Assembly: GCA_905250885.1 (NCBI GenBank)
Contig: CAJNOQ010000150.1
Location: 1-64,000, forward strand
DNA length: 64,000 nt
Reading direction: 5' to 3'
Source: Didymodactylos carnosus
Taxonomy: Eukaryota > Rotifera > Eurotatoria > Philodinida > Philodinidae
In this document: positions 1-12,559 of the stretch, one piece after another
Numbering within the stretch: position 1 is the stretch's first letter
Layout: every line of letters starts with the position of its first letter
Notes under the pieces: generated by a model
Told to the model about the DNA's origin: nothing
The model's input: only the letters and a program-made list of their open reading frames with translations
The model's database searches: none
Position numbers and translations under genes: made by a program

Positions 1-456
1 TACCCCAATCGAGAAAAATGAAAAAATCAGAAATCTAACCACGTCTTACTATATTTTAATTAACTTCATTAGAATAGGTGCTAATAATTTCAAATTTGTA
101 TGACAGGTAGAAGAGAAGAAGAACTTCAAACTGGTGTAATTTCTACCTGATTAGGACTTGTCGTTAATTAGCAGAGGTTTGAAATCTACTTCTGAAAAGT
201 ACCAGAGGTTTGTTTCAGAAAACTTCATGTATTTGAATGGACCGGCCGGAATTACCCCAAGAAAAATAGCTGACAGGCCGGAATTACCCCATGTGGGGTT
301 ATTCCGGCGGGTTTGGAGGTCCCTGTCTCCTTTTGAACACTGGTCGAAAACGGAGAGGGATTTTTAGGAAATTTTTACATCAGCGGATAGAAAACTGTTA
401 GTTCTATCTTCATATTCAATAGCACGCTTATCCGATTAAAAACGCCCTAGAAATAC

Positions 457-514
457 GCAAAATACTAAAAAGAAACTTTGTGCAAGTGGCCGGAATTACC
501 CCATCTGACTCTAT
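457..514 (+). repeat. Direct repeat copy 1 (partner at 1205-1262)
   Basis: The segment ending in AAACTTTGTGCAAGTGG then CGGAATTACCCC and ATCTGACTCTA recurs almost unchanged at 1205-1262, about 750 bp away. Extra copies of GGCCGGAATTACCCC lie at about 245-291, with an inverted GGGGTTATTCCGG at about 296-308. This looks like debris of a small repeat family with the core CCGGAATTACCCC. No coding content or target-site duplication was found. Confidence 0.65.
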
Positions 515-948
515 AAGAAGTGTTGACAATAATGGATAACACGTGGAAAAACCAGATGTACCTCGACAATGAAAAGTGATAATAAGTTTGACTTGCTATT
601 CAATAGGCCAGTAAAGAAATAAAAGGCGCAAGCGCGGCAGCCTATTTGAGTTGTGTTTATGAATGAGACACAGCGATAAAATGCGAGTGACTTTTGGGAT
701 TGAGGAAGCTGGAGAGAGATCTGTTCCATTGGAAATTTACATTATTCTATCTGTAATGCTGAAAATTTGTATATATAATCAACGGAGTGTATTTGATGCA
801 AGTTTGAAGTCCTTGGAACGCCCGTTTTGAGTGTTGGTAGGTGTTAGTGGAGCGTATTTTTATATTAAGTGATTCTGATTTCGGACATCTGAGCGTTAGT
901 AGGTCTTTTGATGGATAACTCAACGCGCTCTATCGAATGGTATCATTG

Positions 949-996
949 AAATTTGCTTTCGGAGTGTTGGTGAGTGTTAGCGTCTTTTACTAATAC
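949..996 (+). repeat. Direct repeat with GTGTTAGCGTCTTTTACTAAT core
   Basis: A segment with GCTTTCGGAGTGTTGG then GTGTTAGCGTCTTTTACTAA recurs in diverged form at about 1509-1556. Shorter relatives lie near 825-855 (GAGTGTTGGTAGGTGTTAG) and near 9140-9160 (GTGTTAGCGTC). It is a dispersed non-coding repeat of unknown origin. Confidence 0.5.
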
Positions 997-1204
997 CCCA
1001 ACAATGGTCACCATTACATATGGTTTAACACAATATTAAATTGTTGAACATGAGTATAATCAATTGCCTAGATATTTTATCTGATTCTCAATCTTAATTG
1101 GTGATTTCTTTGTCCTCTTTAATTTGTATTCTTGGTAATAACTGTATTCAAGATTACGATACACCCTATGATTTAATATCAAATAAATATTCAGTACCTT
1201 CGAA

Positions 1205-1262
1205 TATGTGCAATACTAAGAAACTTTGTGCAAGTGGTCGGAATTACCCCATCTGACTCTAA
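1205..1262 (+). repeat. Direct repeat copy 2 (partner at 457-514)
   Basis: This is the second copy of the ~58-bp repeat. It differs from copy 1 mainly in its 5' third and in one base of the core (GGTCGG instead of GGCCGG). Confidence 0.65.
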
Positions 1263-1389
1263 ATCTATTGGTTTCCTTGATTATTTAATTGAAAGAATTT
1301 TTATTTCTTTTTTTGGATACTGTCGATTCACAATTACTTGATTTGCCAGGCTTGCGACCAGAGCGACGAGAGATATTAAAATTTTTTGG

Positions 1390-1390
<1 letters not shown>

Positions 1391-1420
<30 letters not shown>
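1391..1420 (+). repeat. (GTT)10 microsatellite
   Basis: Ten uninterrupted GTT units. On the minus strand they create spurious poly-Gln and poly-Thr frames that are not genes. Confidence 0.9.
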
Positions 1421-2019
1421 CGATCCGGCGGTTTGAATGAATAATAGCTCCAAATAATCTCCTCACTTTCTTTTGTAGACATGTTTGACCTCATACGGGG
1501 ATCACAGACCTTGCTTTCGAAGTGCTAGTCGGTGTTAGCTTCTTTTACTAATCCCTCATCGTTGCATTTCTAAATATGGTACGTGTCTTGAATGTTTCAT
1601 GAATTAAGACAGTTGTCCGGTGAAATATAGATTTTTCCATTTTTTTACAATAACACATAGACAATGCATACTGATAGTTCTTCATTGACACTATTCACAA
1701 GAAATTCTGTGCAGAAAATATTGTTTTGGAACTTTTCATATGAATAAATAACCCACAGAGTGCTCTTTTAGAATTTGTTTTGCTTCATACGCTAAGATTC
1801 TTTTTTGTTGGATTTTTAGAAAAATTTTCTAATAGTTATTCTTAAACAAAAATATCCACATGCTGAATGTCATTCTGCAATAGCGTTTTTTGATAAAAAT
1901 ATAAAATAAACTCAATGGAATATTTAAGTATTCTAATATCTCTCGCACATCATAAATCCGTGAGTCACAGATATCTGAAAGAGAGAGGATGACTGGAACT
2001 GATAGAGTTATTAACTGTG

Positions 2020-2215
2020 TTGACCTGATGGTTTAAACATGAAAATCTGACAGTTAAAACGTCAGATCAGCATGACGTTTTAACCGTTCGGTTGGAAAAA
2101 CATCAGATTGAATTTGTCTTTTGAAGAATGACTCACAATCTAATGTTTTAATCAGATTATCTGACGGTTAAACCGTTGGGTTGAAACAGTTAAAACGTGT
2201 TTTCTTTTTACAGTA
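2020..2215. repeat. GTTAAAACG-word cluster
   Basis: The stretch holds CAGTTAAAACGTCAG, GACGTTTTAACCGTTCGGTTG, GACGGTTAAACCGTTGGGTTG and ACAGTTAAAACGTG, arranged in both orientations around two copies of a CAATCTRATGTTT word in opposite or direct setting. It looks like a degenerate inverted-repeat element; the ends cannot be fixed by eye. Confidence 0.4.
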
Positions 2216-2606
2216 TGCTCCAAGTTCTACAGAATCCCCAGTGAATTTATAGATTTGTTGGTGATCCTATAGACTCCTTAGTAGTTATCGATCCATCGTT
2301 TCCGGTATGGTGAGCATAATTAGACCAAATGGAGAAACTATAATTAATTAACAGCAACCAACTGGAAATTAGATGCCTGTGTCTGACAGTGATGATTTTT
2401 CAGATAATTCTTGCGTCGGTAGTTAGTTGGACGTCGTATGTATGAATCTGAGCGATATTGTATTTTCCCAACTGTAAATGATCGGGAATATTTGATGCGT
2501 GATTATAATTACTTCAGTCTACTGTAACTTTTACAGAGTTTAATAAACCAATCATCTGATCAAGTGTAAAGATGAGCGAGTTATTATTTAAATAGTACTC
2601 GTTGGT

Positions 2607-2698
2607 TTATTTAAAAAACGGTGTCAGTGCAAGAAAAAACATAACAAAGAAAATAAATAAACAAACACAACATTGCCATTTTGTTTCTCTTTTTTATT
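2607..2698 (-). promoter_or_regulatory. Candidate poly(A) signals of ABCF3
   Basis: On the minus strand, AATAAA hexamers lie directly after the stop (2698-2693) and again about 90 nt downstream (2612-2607). The first would leave almost no 3' UTR, so the second is the more likely signal. No transcript evidence is available. Confidence 0.35.
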
Positions 2699-2700
2699 AA

Positions 2701-5700
2701 CTAATATTGTAATTCTGATTCGATTAATTTACGATATTGTTCAAAACCATATTCTAACGCTGTTACAGATCCTTGTCGACATAGCCATGCTTCTGTACAG
2801 ATATGTTTAATTAATAATTCATCGTGAGATACAAGTATCACACCACCTTGAAACTTTTTAATTGCTTGTCCTAATGCGTCAATTGTTTCCATATCAAGAT
2901 GATTAGTCGGTTCGTCAAGTACTAGCAGATGTGGACTAAAAAAAGAATATATAAAATTAAAGATGAATCAAATATTAATAAAAATATGATCAAACTCTTA
3001 CTTGCTCATGCACATCACTGAAAATGCCACACGACTCTTTTGACCTCCAGATAAACTCATCACTGTTTGCAATGCTGTATCACCAGTTATACCAAATCGA
3101 CCTAATTCAGCACGATATTGTTCAATTGGTTTTCCTGCAGTGAAATAAAATGAAAGAATAACATATGAGAGAATAATATTGACATTTTTTATATACCAGG
3201 AACTCTTGATTGTAATAATTCAACACAAGTAACATTCATTTCTAATTGATCAACAAAATGTTGTGTAAAATAACCAATTTTTAAATTACGATGACCGTGT
3301 CTCATGCCCTTCAATGGTTCTAATTCTTCAACTAACAATTTTAATAACGTTGTTTTACCTTAAACGATAAAATGAATAAATTAGATAACATTACATAGAG
3401 AATAATAAGATTTTTTTAGCTTTTTAACAGTTGTTTAAAAACAATTCATATTACGATGATTTGATAGTTTTGTAAAATTTCACATATGATTACTTCAAAG
3501 AGAAAAATAGCTAATGAAAAGTACCTGACCCATTTTCTCCCACAATACATATTCTTGATGATAAATTTGCTGATAAATTGACATTTTTTAATATTAAATC
3601 ATTTTTAGCGTAACCGAAGTAGACATCATCTAATTGTAACACTGTTCCATTAAGGGATTCAGGTTCAGGAAATCGAAAATGTACTTCACGTTCTTTTTCA
3701 ACTGGTTTCAATTCTGGTCTAAAACATAAAGTATACAAAATCATTCTCTAAACACATGAGATTATGTACTTACAATTTTTCTAATAATTTTAATTTACTT
3801 TGAACTTGAGCAGCACGATTTGCATTATAACGAAAACGATCAATAAATACCTGAAGAAAAAAAAAAAGAATATACCATTCAGCTATCAACAACTTTAACA
3901 AGTTTTGCTCTTACTTGTATGTGCTGACGATATTCTTTTTGTGCTTCATATTCACGTTGTTGATTTTTTTGTCGATCAATTCGAGCATTCAAAAATGTAT
4001 CATAATTACCTCTAAACAAAATGAGATTGATCAATTGATAGACTGACTATTATAACACCTATTTACACTCACTTGTAGCTGTCGATTTTTTGAGAATTTA
4101 AATGCACTATGTCAGTTGCAACAGTGTTTAGAAATGTACGATCATGAGATACAACCTAAAATAAAAACTCATCATTTAATTAGAATCATCAAAACTTTGA
4201 TACATTTTCACTCACAAGCAATGTACTTTTCCATGTTTGTAAATAATTTTCAAGCCAAACGATGGCTTTTAAATCCAACATGTTTGTCGGTTCTAAACAA
4301 AAAGATTAAGATATTAGATAATTGACATTTTAATATAACTAGTGGCTACTATCGTACCATCAAGAAGTAGTAGATCGGGTCTAAACGAGAAAAATGAAAA
4401 TGAAAAATTGTTTCGATGAATAAATCACGTATTTTATAGATAAGACAAACATATCGCATGGAAGGAAGTCATAAGATATCGGGTTTTACTCCAGAACATT
4501 CTATGATGCTTTATTTTATACGTCAATATAACCGTACAAACAGAATACTCTCGCTAATCGTCTCTGAATCGCATGATCAATTGTAGATCAACTTATCTTA
4601 GAAACGGGAAAAACTACAAATCCCCAGTACACATTGTTAGTTTTCAGATGACATAAAAAGAAAGCAGTAACGTACTTGGAAAATAAAGCGCGTGCTAACG
4701 CCAATCGCATGCGCCATCCTCCAGAGAAACATCTAGAAGAAAGAATGGTACAATGACAAGATATTTACGAATGATTCTTTATAATCTTGTTTACTTTGTT
4801 TCTTTTCCTTGCATTTCTGATGTAAAACCTAAACCACACAGAATGACAGCTGCGCGAGATTCAGCTTTAGCCGCTTCAATCTGTTCAAGTTCCTGATATA
4901 CTTGTGTTAAACGTTTTGTGAGAAATGAATCTTGAGTAGCACCACTAAAATAAACAGTATTGATGTTAGCTCAAACAGACAAAATAGAAGTTTAAATGAG
5001 TTTTCTTTTCATAACCATGGCCGATATTTTTATCAGAACAATATTTGTGCAAGAGAGAAGATAAGATCAAGTGAAAAGCAAAATGTAACCTGAACATCAG
5101 TAGTGACGGAAAAACTGAACAAGTTCTCCCCATTTGTCTCCATAAAGTGTGATCATTCAAACAAAAAGTTTTTACTCTAGTGCCAAATAAACAAACCTTG
5201 CTTGTAATTTTACGTTTAACTCCCTTTCTTCTTTCAATAAACTCGTTCGTTTCTCATCACATTCTAATACGCTTTGTAACGCTACTGTATCTGTTCCTTC
5301 TACTTCTTGTTCAACGTGAAGTATTCGTAAGTGAGATGGAAGTGAAAGACTACGACTAAAATACATAAGAAAGCCATTCAGAATCAGTGAAAAAGAGAGA
5401 TATTTTTGTACATACTTGGCTATGACACGTAATAATGTTGATTTACCTTAAGAAAGAAAAAAAACAACAGAATTCATTTTAATAATTATAAGGAGGAAAC
5501 AAATTCTCTGACTCACCAAGTCCATTTCTACCCACCAAACCGTATCGTCGACCGTATATGAGATCAAGCGTACCAGCAAGAATTAGCATTCTAGATATAA
5601 GCAAAAATAAAGCAATATAAAGTTGATATAAACTTTATTTAGTAAGAAAGAGAAGTACAGTACAAAGGTTAAAATCGCGGTCCAGGGACCACATTACATT

Positions 5701-8049
5701 ATTCTTTGACATAAGAAAGGGGAGATACTAAAAGAGCGCAAATATAAAGTTATCGTACGGTTGTAAGATAGAACTAAATAACTCAACCTTCAAAGCTAGC
5801 TGGTTATTTGTTACTCTCGAAAAATTATGCTTATCTCAACAACTATCATAACTGATTATGAAAATTCGTGATTACTTACTTATTTCCATATGAAATATCA
5901 AAGTTGTCAATATGAACATCATAAGATCGACTAGCACCAATATTTTCATTTTCTTGTAATAATTTCTTATTCGTTGCTTGTGAGACAACTGCTTCGTCCA
6001 TAAAATCTCTAAACAACAAAAGATCTCATTATAATTTTCTCTCGAAAAAAGGAAATAACGAAGGCAGTGGTATTAAAATAGGCTCTGTACGATTCCTTTC
6101 GATTAAATTCTGAACACAATTTGAAAGACAGACAGATATCGAGACGAGAATATTTGTTTTGACTAAATGATGATAGAATGCAAGAACTGTTGAATGAAAA
6201 GTTCTTTACATCGACTATATAGCAAAAAGAAAAATTTATTTTTACTTTTGATCGTCGTTTGCTGCTGTTGATTTGTCTTTTGCTCTTCTCTCTTGCTTTT
6301 CTTTCAATTTTGCTTCCACTTTTTCTAGTTTTTTATGCGACACTGTCGTCTAAAAATCGAAACAAAGTTCGTAACTAAAATATAATAGAACACAGGTGTT
6401 GCTATGAATTCTGCACATCGAACGGTTAATTTAAACTCAGCATATGCGAAGATATGTACAAAAACACGATCATTTTCTCTAGCCATAGATGAACCACAAA
6501 TCTAATGGACCTGAATCTGACTGGACGTTTGTAAAATCGAAGCAGAATGTTTGCATTGACATTAGAATAGCCGATGTGCAAGTACATTTTTCAATGTAAG
6601 AAATTTTTTTACTGTAGATAACTCACAGTATCATTTGTTGGTTTAATAAATGTTCTGTCACTGTTAAATAATGCTTTTGTCAACGTGTCTTTTTTGTCAT
6701 TCCCATTATAATAACCAATTGACATAGGATTTAACAACTTCTTGGGCTCATCATGTCCATTGGACTGTGACTCTCTTAAAATAAAAGACAACATGAAAAT
6801 GTTCCTAAGTGTAAACATAAGTGAGTTTCTAAATAAAGTGCTACAACTGGAAGTTCATTTTATAGTTTAGGCAAAAATAAAAAGAGGCACATCTGATGCA
6901 CAAGAGAGATCTTGTCAGAGCTAAAGCCATCTTCTTATGATTATTAGTGGATTCAAAATATAGCGAACTCTGATAGTTTTTGAATAAGAACGAATTAAAT
7001 GACGAGCGCATTTATAACGTCATCGTTTTCCTCCTATTTTCTCTTGGCTCTACTCAGTTGCTACTTCTCCTTATTTTTTATATTAAAAAGAAACTAGTAT
7101 CACCTGTCCTCGTCGTCAATAAACGAATGGTCAATTTATAGTGACCGCTTCGGATCTAGGATCTTCAGGTTGTAAAAAAGAACATCCGGAGGTAATCTTA
7201 TGATAGAATGAGCAAGATTTCAATCTTGCACTCTCTCTATTGTAGAAATTTCTTTTTACATCTGTTTTGTCTTTTCAGGATGATAGAAGAAGCATTTTTC
7301 TCCAAAATTGGTAAAAGACTTGACCATACGAATTACGTTTTGATCCAACTAAATCGTGGTTGCGAACAAGTTCAGCAGTAAATTCGAAAAGACCAAAAAG
7401 AAAGGCGATCTTCATGCTAGTTTAAGCATCAGAAATTTTCAATTGCAACTCGTCTTACAGAGCTTTTCTGGTGCTACAAAATGGCATATTCAACCTGTCC
7501 GTATTCAGTCAAATAGTAACGTAATATTCACAAAACGCAACAGGCAGTTTAAAAATGTACCTTTTTGGGGTATGTCTGTGTTGACTGCATAGGATTTCAC
7601 GATTGTATTTTACAGGAATTATTTTCATATAATTTTATAGAGAATTGAATGAGTAATTTTTTTGGGAAAAGTTCAAGCCTCAACTATCAAAATTGATAGA
7701 GAAAAGCGCAAACTACAAATAATGCCATTCTTTATGAGACATCCGTTAGTTTACTTACGATTTTAAACATTGACAAACATATTCACATAAATCTGTAATT
7801 TTTTCATTTTGTTCAACACTGGCTTTATGCACATCTTCTAATAACGGTCGAAGTACATCTTCAAGTTCGTCTATATCTTCATAGTCAGATCGATTCGTTT
7901 CTAAGAGATCTAGAAACATAAAAAACGACATAATGAATAAAAATCTTTTGTGCTCTAAACAAATAATTAAACTTGCTTCTGATGTATTCTAATATGTCAG
8001 CATTAACGGCTGGAAATGTTTCTTGAATTTTGTTGACGATTATTTCCAT
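2701..8049 (-). CDS. ABCF3: ABCF3-type twin ABC ATPase (complete, 19 exons)
   Basis: Exons in transcript order: 8049-7977, 7909-7759, 6774-6627, 6349-6246, 6008-5880, 5590-5517, 5446-5416, 5355-5197, 4944-4795, 4732-4676, 4380-4358, 4292-4216, 4155-4073, 4011-3915, 3850-3774, 3718-3525, 3358-3197, 3134-3002, 2935-2701 (TAG). They sum to 2157 nt, 718 aa, against about 709 aa in human ABCF3. Seen: an acidic N-terminal region; first ATPase with Walker A GRNGLGKST, signature [16 protein letters not shown] and Walker B DLLLLDEPTNMLD; a linker reading [17 protein letters not shown] and [18 protein letters not shown]; second ATPase with [25 protein letters not shown] and [19 protein letters not shown]. 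There is no transmembrane segment, as is normal for ABCF proteins, which act in the cytosol on ribosomes or in antiviral and stress roles. Both Walker A glycine-lysine steps are split by introns. The start is the ATG giving [24 protein letters not shown], which aligns with the human N-terminus. The intron after exon 1 appears to be GC-AG. Assignment to ABCF3 rests on linker and DMETI similarity and is strong. Confidence 0.95.
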
Positions 8050-9655
8050 ATCTTCATTCGTTAATGTTTTTCTTAATATGTTGGTACAGCGGAGAGGTGG
8101 AAACGCAAAGAAACAATAAACCTCTAAAAAACAAACAGACAACCAAGATAATGAAAAGCTGCACAAAGGTTTTATATAATTTCCTTTTTTTATATATAAT
8201 CAAAGCAAAAACGGAGACTCAGTTCGATTTTTAAAGATCGAACTGCTAGAGAAATGTGCATCCTCATATAGCTTATTTGATGCACTAGTATTAAGTTTTT
8301 TTGAAACTGTACTTCCAATATGTTCGTCTTCTACCTCCTGTGGGTTTTTCGTCGTAGTTTCCTCTTGCTTTTTCTACTTGATTGACCATAACTGGAATAA
8401 TCTTCTAAAGCTATTCATTTTTCTTTAACATTATTCAAAAAGCGTTTGAACTTGTTTCACAGTAAATTTAACGTGAGTAAATTGTTTAATAATATTTTAG
8501 CCCATAAATTATTACCACTAGTACTAAGCTAAGGTCTAAGAATTATTATAATTAGACAGAAACCCCTATGAAATTAATTCCTTTAGTTAGAACTTGACAG
8601 TTTATACAATATGATAATTCAAGCATTTTACCATGTTATTATAAACCTAGTTCTCTCGCTCATATTTTCGGGAACAGCTGGGCTACGCAAACAGAGCTCT
8701 AAATAACGAAAAGCTATGTAAAAGTTCATATCAAACAAATAATTGAAAAATTGTTATTGTTGTTTTTTCATTCTACCTCGCACAACTTTCTTTTTATTGA
8801 TTTGATACTAAAAGGGTGAGGAATTCTTCTTTTATATTCTACTAATATTCGACTACAATTTGGTCCTTAAGATTTCGGTACTTGTGGAATTTAATTACAA
8901 CCTTATTCACTCGCACATTATGTTATGTTGCAGACGTAAAAGATGAACATTTTGAATTCAATTTTGTAGAAGCAAACTTTTCACTCTTGTTTGTTGCGTA
9001 TCCTGAGTCAAGATTCGTGACTCTTATAGTTGTTTATGCGTAGGTTGCATAAACTATCTTCTATTCTTCTTCTCTCTTCTGGATTGTACTATTGGTTGCG
9101 TTCTGCGTTTCAGCGGTAAATAATGGATCTGACGACGTTGTGTGTTAGCGTCGACTAATACTTGAGAAAACTATATTACAATAGACTGAGTATAATAAAA
9201 ATTAATAATACTACGAAAATCACTTTATGAATATAGCAATAGATGACGCTCTTTACTATCATGCGGTGAAAGAACACACCATGAGATCAAAATTACGCAA
9301 CATATGTGAATATGGAAAGATAGTATGGAGATATTTGAGTTATTCTAAATATTTGGGCACTAATCAAATATGAAAAGCGATGTTTGTTTGTTCTATCAAA
9401 TTTAATAATAGATACAATATATCTGTATGCCTACCGAGGTGCAAACGCGTAACTACGGGGAGGGAGAGGAAGCAGCCCAATGCTATTCGAGCCTCGGTCC
9501 AATAAGATTTTGAACTTTGTGGTTTCTTCAGCTGAAAATTTTAAAAACGGATTTTGTGGTCCAGCCTCTTCTCGAATTATCCCAGTGTGACCCAATAGAT
9601 TTTTTGAACTACGGCAGTTGGCCCAATGGTAACAAGATCCTAGTTACGCCACTGT

Positions 9656-9740
9656 CCAGGGGCCAGTTTCTTAAAAAAACTTCAAAAAAAGTCAAAAAAA
9701 ACAGAACTTTTTTGAAGTTTTTTAAGAAACTGGTCCCAGG
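9656..9740. mobile_element. Short hairpin MITE-like repeat
   Basis: The arms read GGCCAGTTTCTTAAAAAAAC... and its reverse complement, giving GTTTTTTAAGAAACTGGTCCC on the right side. The ~33-bp arms are separated by about 20 bp. There is no coding capacity. A foldback transposon relic is likely; the target duplication is not evident. Confidence 0.55.
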
Positions 9741-9744
9741 TCGT

Positions 9745-9880
9745 TCGAAACGGCTAAGTTAACGGCGTGTTAATGTCCCGTTTTTAATGCAAACGTACCG
9801 TTTTGCCGCCGTTAACTAGGACTGTATTACGGTTCATTTTTTGGTCGTTTTATACCGTTAACGTGTCGTTTTCAAAGAGA
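9745..9880. repeat. TTAACGG/CCGTTAAC motif cluster 1
   Basis: Repeated words such as GTTAACGGCGTGTTAA, ACCGTTTTGCCGCCGTTAAC and TACCGTTAACGTGTCGTTTT occur in both orientations. A second cluster with the same vocabulary is at about 12560-12730. It resembles internal or subterminal repeats of a small DNA element. Confidence 0.45.
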
Positions 9881-10869
9881 GAAACTGTGCCCTAGTGACA
9901 TTTTTTTCTCAAGCGCATACCTGAAGGAACTCATGTCTAATCGATTCTAGTTGTGTAGAAGGCTTTTAGCTCGTTACACTTGATTCCACCATGTTTTACT
10001 CGGACTTTTCTTCGAGAACATTGTGGAATCAATTTTTAATGTTTCCATCAATCAGACGATGCTTCCATCACGCCATAACCTTTATCTGAAAAGGAAAACT
10101 CAATATTGACACAGAATCAGAGAAAGTACACAGCAATTTCGGACCACTGTTCTTCTACTGTACATAAACACCTCCTAGTCCGTAATCCTAATGTTGAACT
10201 AGCAGATTTTCGATAAGCTGTGGAGTTTACTTTTCAGAAACATTTCTTGCTCAGATAAACTAAGTCCCACTTCGCTGTATTTCTCAATTCTGATTCGATC
10301 ATATAATTGAAAATGATGAAATTAAAAGTGAGAAAGACTGATGCCTTTTAGTTTATTCACTTGTGAGTTTTACCAATAAGGTTATACATTTGCCCTATGT
10401 GAAGAATGGAGCATTCACGCTTGAACTTTCAGGAAGTGTATATCCGTGGATATTATCGCTAGCAGGCTTGCCAGTCAGGGGGAGGCAGGGGAGCTGATCC
10501 CTCCCTAAAAACATTTTTGGACTTTCCGACAAAAGCTTGGACGCTTTTCCACAAGCAACTTTCTGCCAAAAATTTAGAAATTTTTTTTCGTTCCACTTTC
10601 CGCGTGGAAAATTTTTTAGTCTCTCCCATCTCTGAAAACAATCGGAAACCCTGATCGCTGGAACCAGTTCGTTGTTAAACCCATGCTAACATCCTGTGAA
10701 TCAGGCGGAATAGCTGAGCTCCAATTCTCTATGTGTCAAACAGGACCGAACTGATCTTTGCTACATCCTGAAAGTCATTAATGGCAAAGCGATCTTACAC
10801 CGAGGATACTCACATTTGTGAAGACATCAGCATTTGAGGCATTTTCTCACTTCTGTACATTTTTATTTT

Positions 10870-11158
10870 GATCTAACGGCCAAGGGATGCTGTTGCTACG
10901 ACCTTAGACGTTTTTTTCGGCAGTTTTTCCTTGTCTTAAATACACTGCAAAAGAATTGTAATCAGTAATGATTTGAATAAATATCTAGTCAAATCATTAC
11001 TCTATTGTAAGTGTATTATCAAAAGCCAGTGTTCAAATTTATTTTGAATGGATAATTATTGATTACAATTCTTTTGCAGTGTATTTAAGGCAAGGAAAAA
11101 CTGCCGAAAAAAAACGTCTAAGAATCACGAAAGGAAGCACTTCCTTGGCCGGTAGATC
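10870..11158. mobile_element. MITE-like element, ~290 bp, long terminal inverted repeats
   Basis: The ends GATCTAACGGCCAAGG (left) and CCTTGGCCGGTAGATC (right) are inverted copies. Further in, about 60 bp starting CTTAGACGTTTTTTTCGGCA on the left matches the reverse complement of the right arm nearly base for base, down to GAATTGTAATCA. The centre of about 90 bp is unique AT-rich sequence. No transposase is present, so the element is non-autonomous. No unambiguous target-site duplication was identified. Confidence 0.8.
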
Positions 11159-11362
11159 ATTTTGAGATCTTGCACAATCACTGTGTTTAACTGAATCTAT
11201 ATAGAAGGAGATATCTTAGATTTGATGCATTATCTGAGAAAGATGAAGTCCCGTAATATGACCCAAGAAGGATATAGTTCAATTCTGCCACTAAGGAAAA
11301 GTTAGAAGGATTTATTTATCTTAATTCGTTCCCTCTCTCTCTCGGAAATGCTGTGTACTTAC

Positions 11363-11400
11363 CTTATCAAATTCAAATTCTTCATTTTTTTTAATAATTT
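11363..11400 (-). other. Candidate 38-nt orphan exon (possible ABCF3 5' UTR)
   Basis: On the minus strand a 38-nt segment is bounded by TTTCTCACAG on its 5' side and by GTAAGT on its 3' side, a textbook acceptor and donor. All three frames stop or break when joined to the acceptor-like site just upstream of the ABCF3 start (about 8124), so if real it would be untranslated. It may equally be a chance match. RNA-seq would decide. Confidence 0.2.
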
Positions 11401-11850
11401 CTGTGAGAAAAGAACAAAAACACGTAATTTGCAAAACAAAAACGATAAAAAACAGTTTCTCATTGTATTATAAAAAGCCGAAATCGTATGTGTTTATAAA
11501 GCAAAAGGTTCTAGTTTATATATACAACGGTCATTCTTTCTTTTTTTAAAAACATTGTTATATAGAATACACGTGTGTAATATATATATACACATATCTA
11601 CTCAGCGGTTTCTATATATTCATATGCATCACGTTCGAAAAAGACAACGCGGATTAGAGTTGCCAGATGCTTAGATCGGAAAAGAGGAATAAAAAGTCAA
11701 AAACGCGAAATTTTTTTCCAAAATGCGGAAGTGTATTTTTCACCAATCGTAAAGGAAACGATGATTTGATCGATGACGAAGATTTTTCTAGAGCTTTATG
11801 GTGATTCTACTTAAGAAACACAAAAGAAGTATAAAACATCATTTAAATAC

Positions 11851-12002
11851 TAGAGCCGTATCAAATAAGGAATATCTCTATCTTTTCACATCTTGGCAAA
11901 TGTTAGCAAATGTCTATATGTTAGGAAATGTCTATATAAACATGTGTTAACATTTGCCAAGATGTGAAAAAATAGAGATATTCCTTATTTGATACGACTC
12001 TA
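11851..12002. mobile_element. MITE-like element, 152 bp, ~55-bp inverted repeats
   Basis: The left arm TAGAGCCGTATCAAATAAGG... and the right arm ...CCTTATTTGATACGACTCTA are inverted copies over about 55 bp with only about two differences. Such near-identity suggests a recent insertion or gene conversion. The ~40-bp centre contains GCAAATGTCTATA-type direct repeats. It is non-coding. Confidence 0.8.
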
Positions 12003-12559
12003 TTAATTTGAATCGATATTGGCTTTTTGTGGATGCGCGTTTTTGATCAGCCGTCATCAATTTCGAGAGTTACGTATGGCAGGATAAAATTTAATTCGAA
12101 ACTTTCCCTCCTACGACAGCACTTAACGGTTAAGATTTTCTGATCGAGTTGGTTTTCTCGAAGATTAGTATTTCACTATTTTTCACACTCCGTTTCAGCA
12201 ACATTTGAGACAAGCTAATGTTTTTCTGTTACCGCTCACTTCTGGGGCGAATTTTTGATTTAGTTTCCAAAACAGTGCGCATCTGTCTTATAAAAGCTGC
12301 AAAAGCATTGTTTTGACAGGTCGTTCAGTGACCGAAGGCGTCAAATTTTTTTATGAGAAAATGTAAAAATCTTCATTGCAGGAAAACGGACAAAGACAAA
12401 ACTCCTCAAAAAGCGGACAAATTGCGGAAAAAACTACAGAAAGCAGAATTTGTGCGCAAAATGCAGATCATCTGGCAACTCTGAGGCGGATAGAAACACG
12501 AAAGAATATAACATAATAGGATATACTAATGTTATCACATATTATGTGATAATTACGGG

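Larger units (their letters stand above)
1..2700. other. Intergenic, no gene seen; short dispersed repeats
   Basis: No open frame here shows splice-joined coding character or a recognisable domain; the longest frames (about 60-78 codons) look random. The stretch holds GGAATTACCCC repeats, a duplicated ~58-bp segment, a second duplicated ~48-bp segment, a TTG microsatellite, and a block near 2030-2215 with several copies of GTTAAAACG/CGTTTTAAC words in both orientations. The far end is the 3' flank of the minus-strand ABCF3 gene. Confidence 0.6.

Noticed and set aside
1281-1494. Minus-strand frames with poly-Gln and poly-Thr tracts
   Set aside because: They are products of the (GTT)10 microsatellite; no splice context, domain or coding composition.
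9517-9762. 81-codon frame reading through lysine-rich sequence
   Set aside because: It crosses the A-rich hairpin at 9656-9740; composition is due to the repeat.
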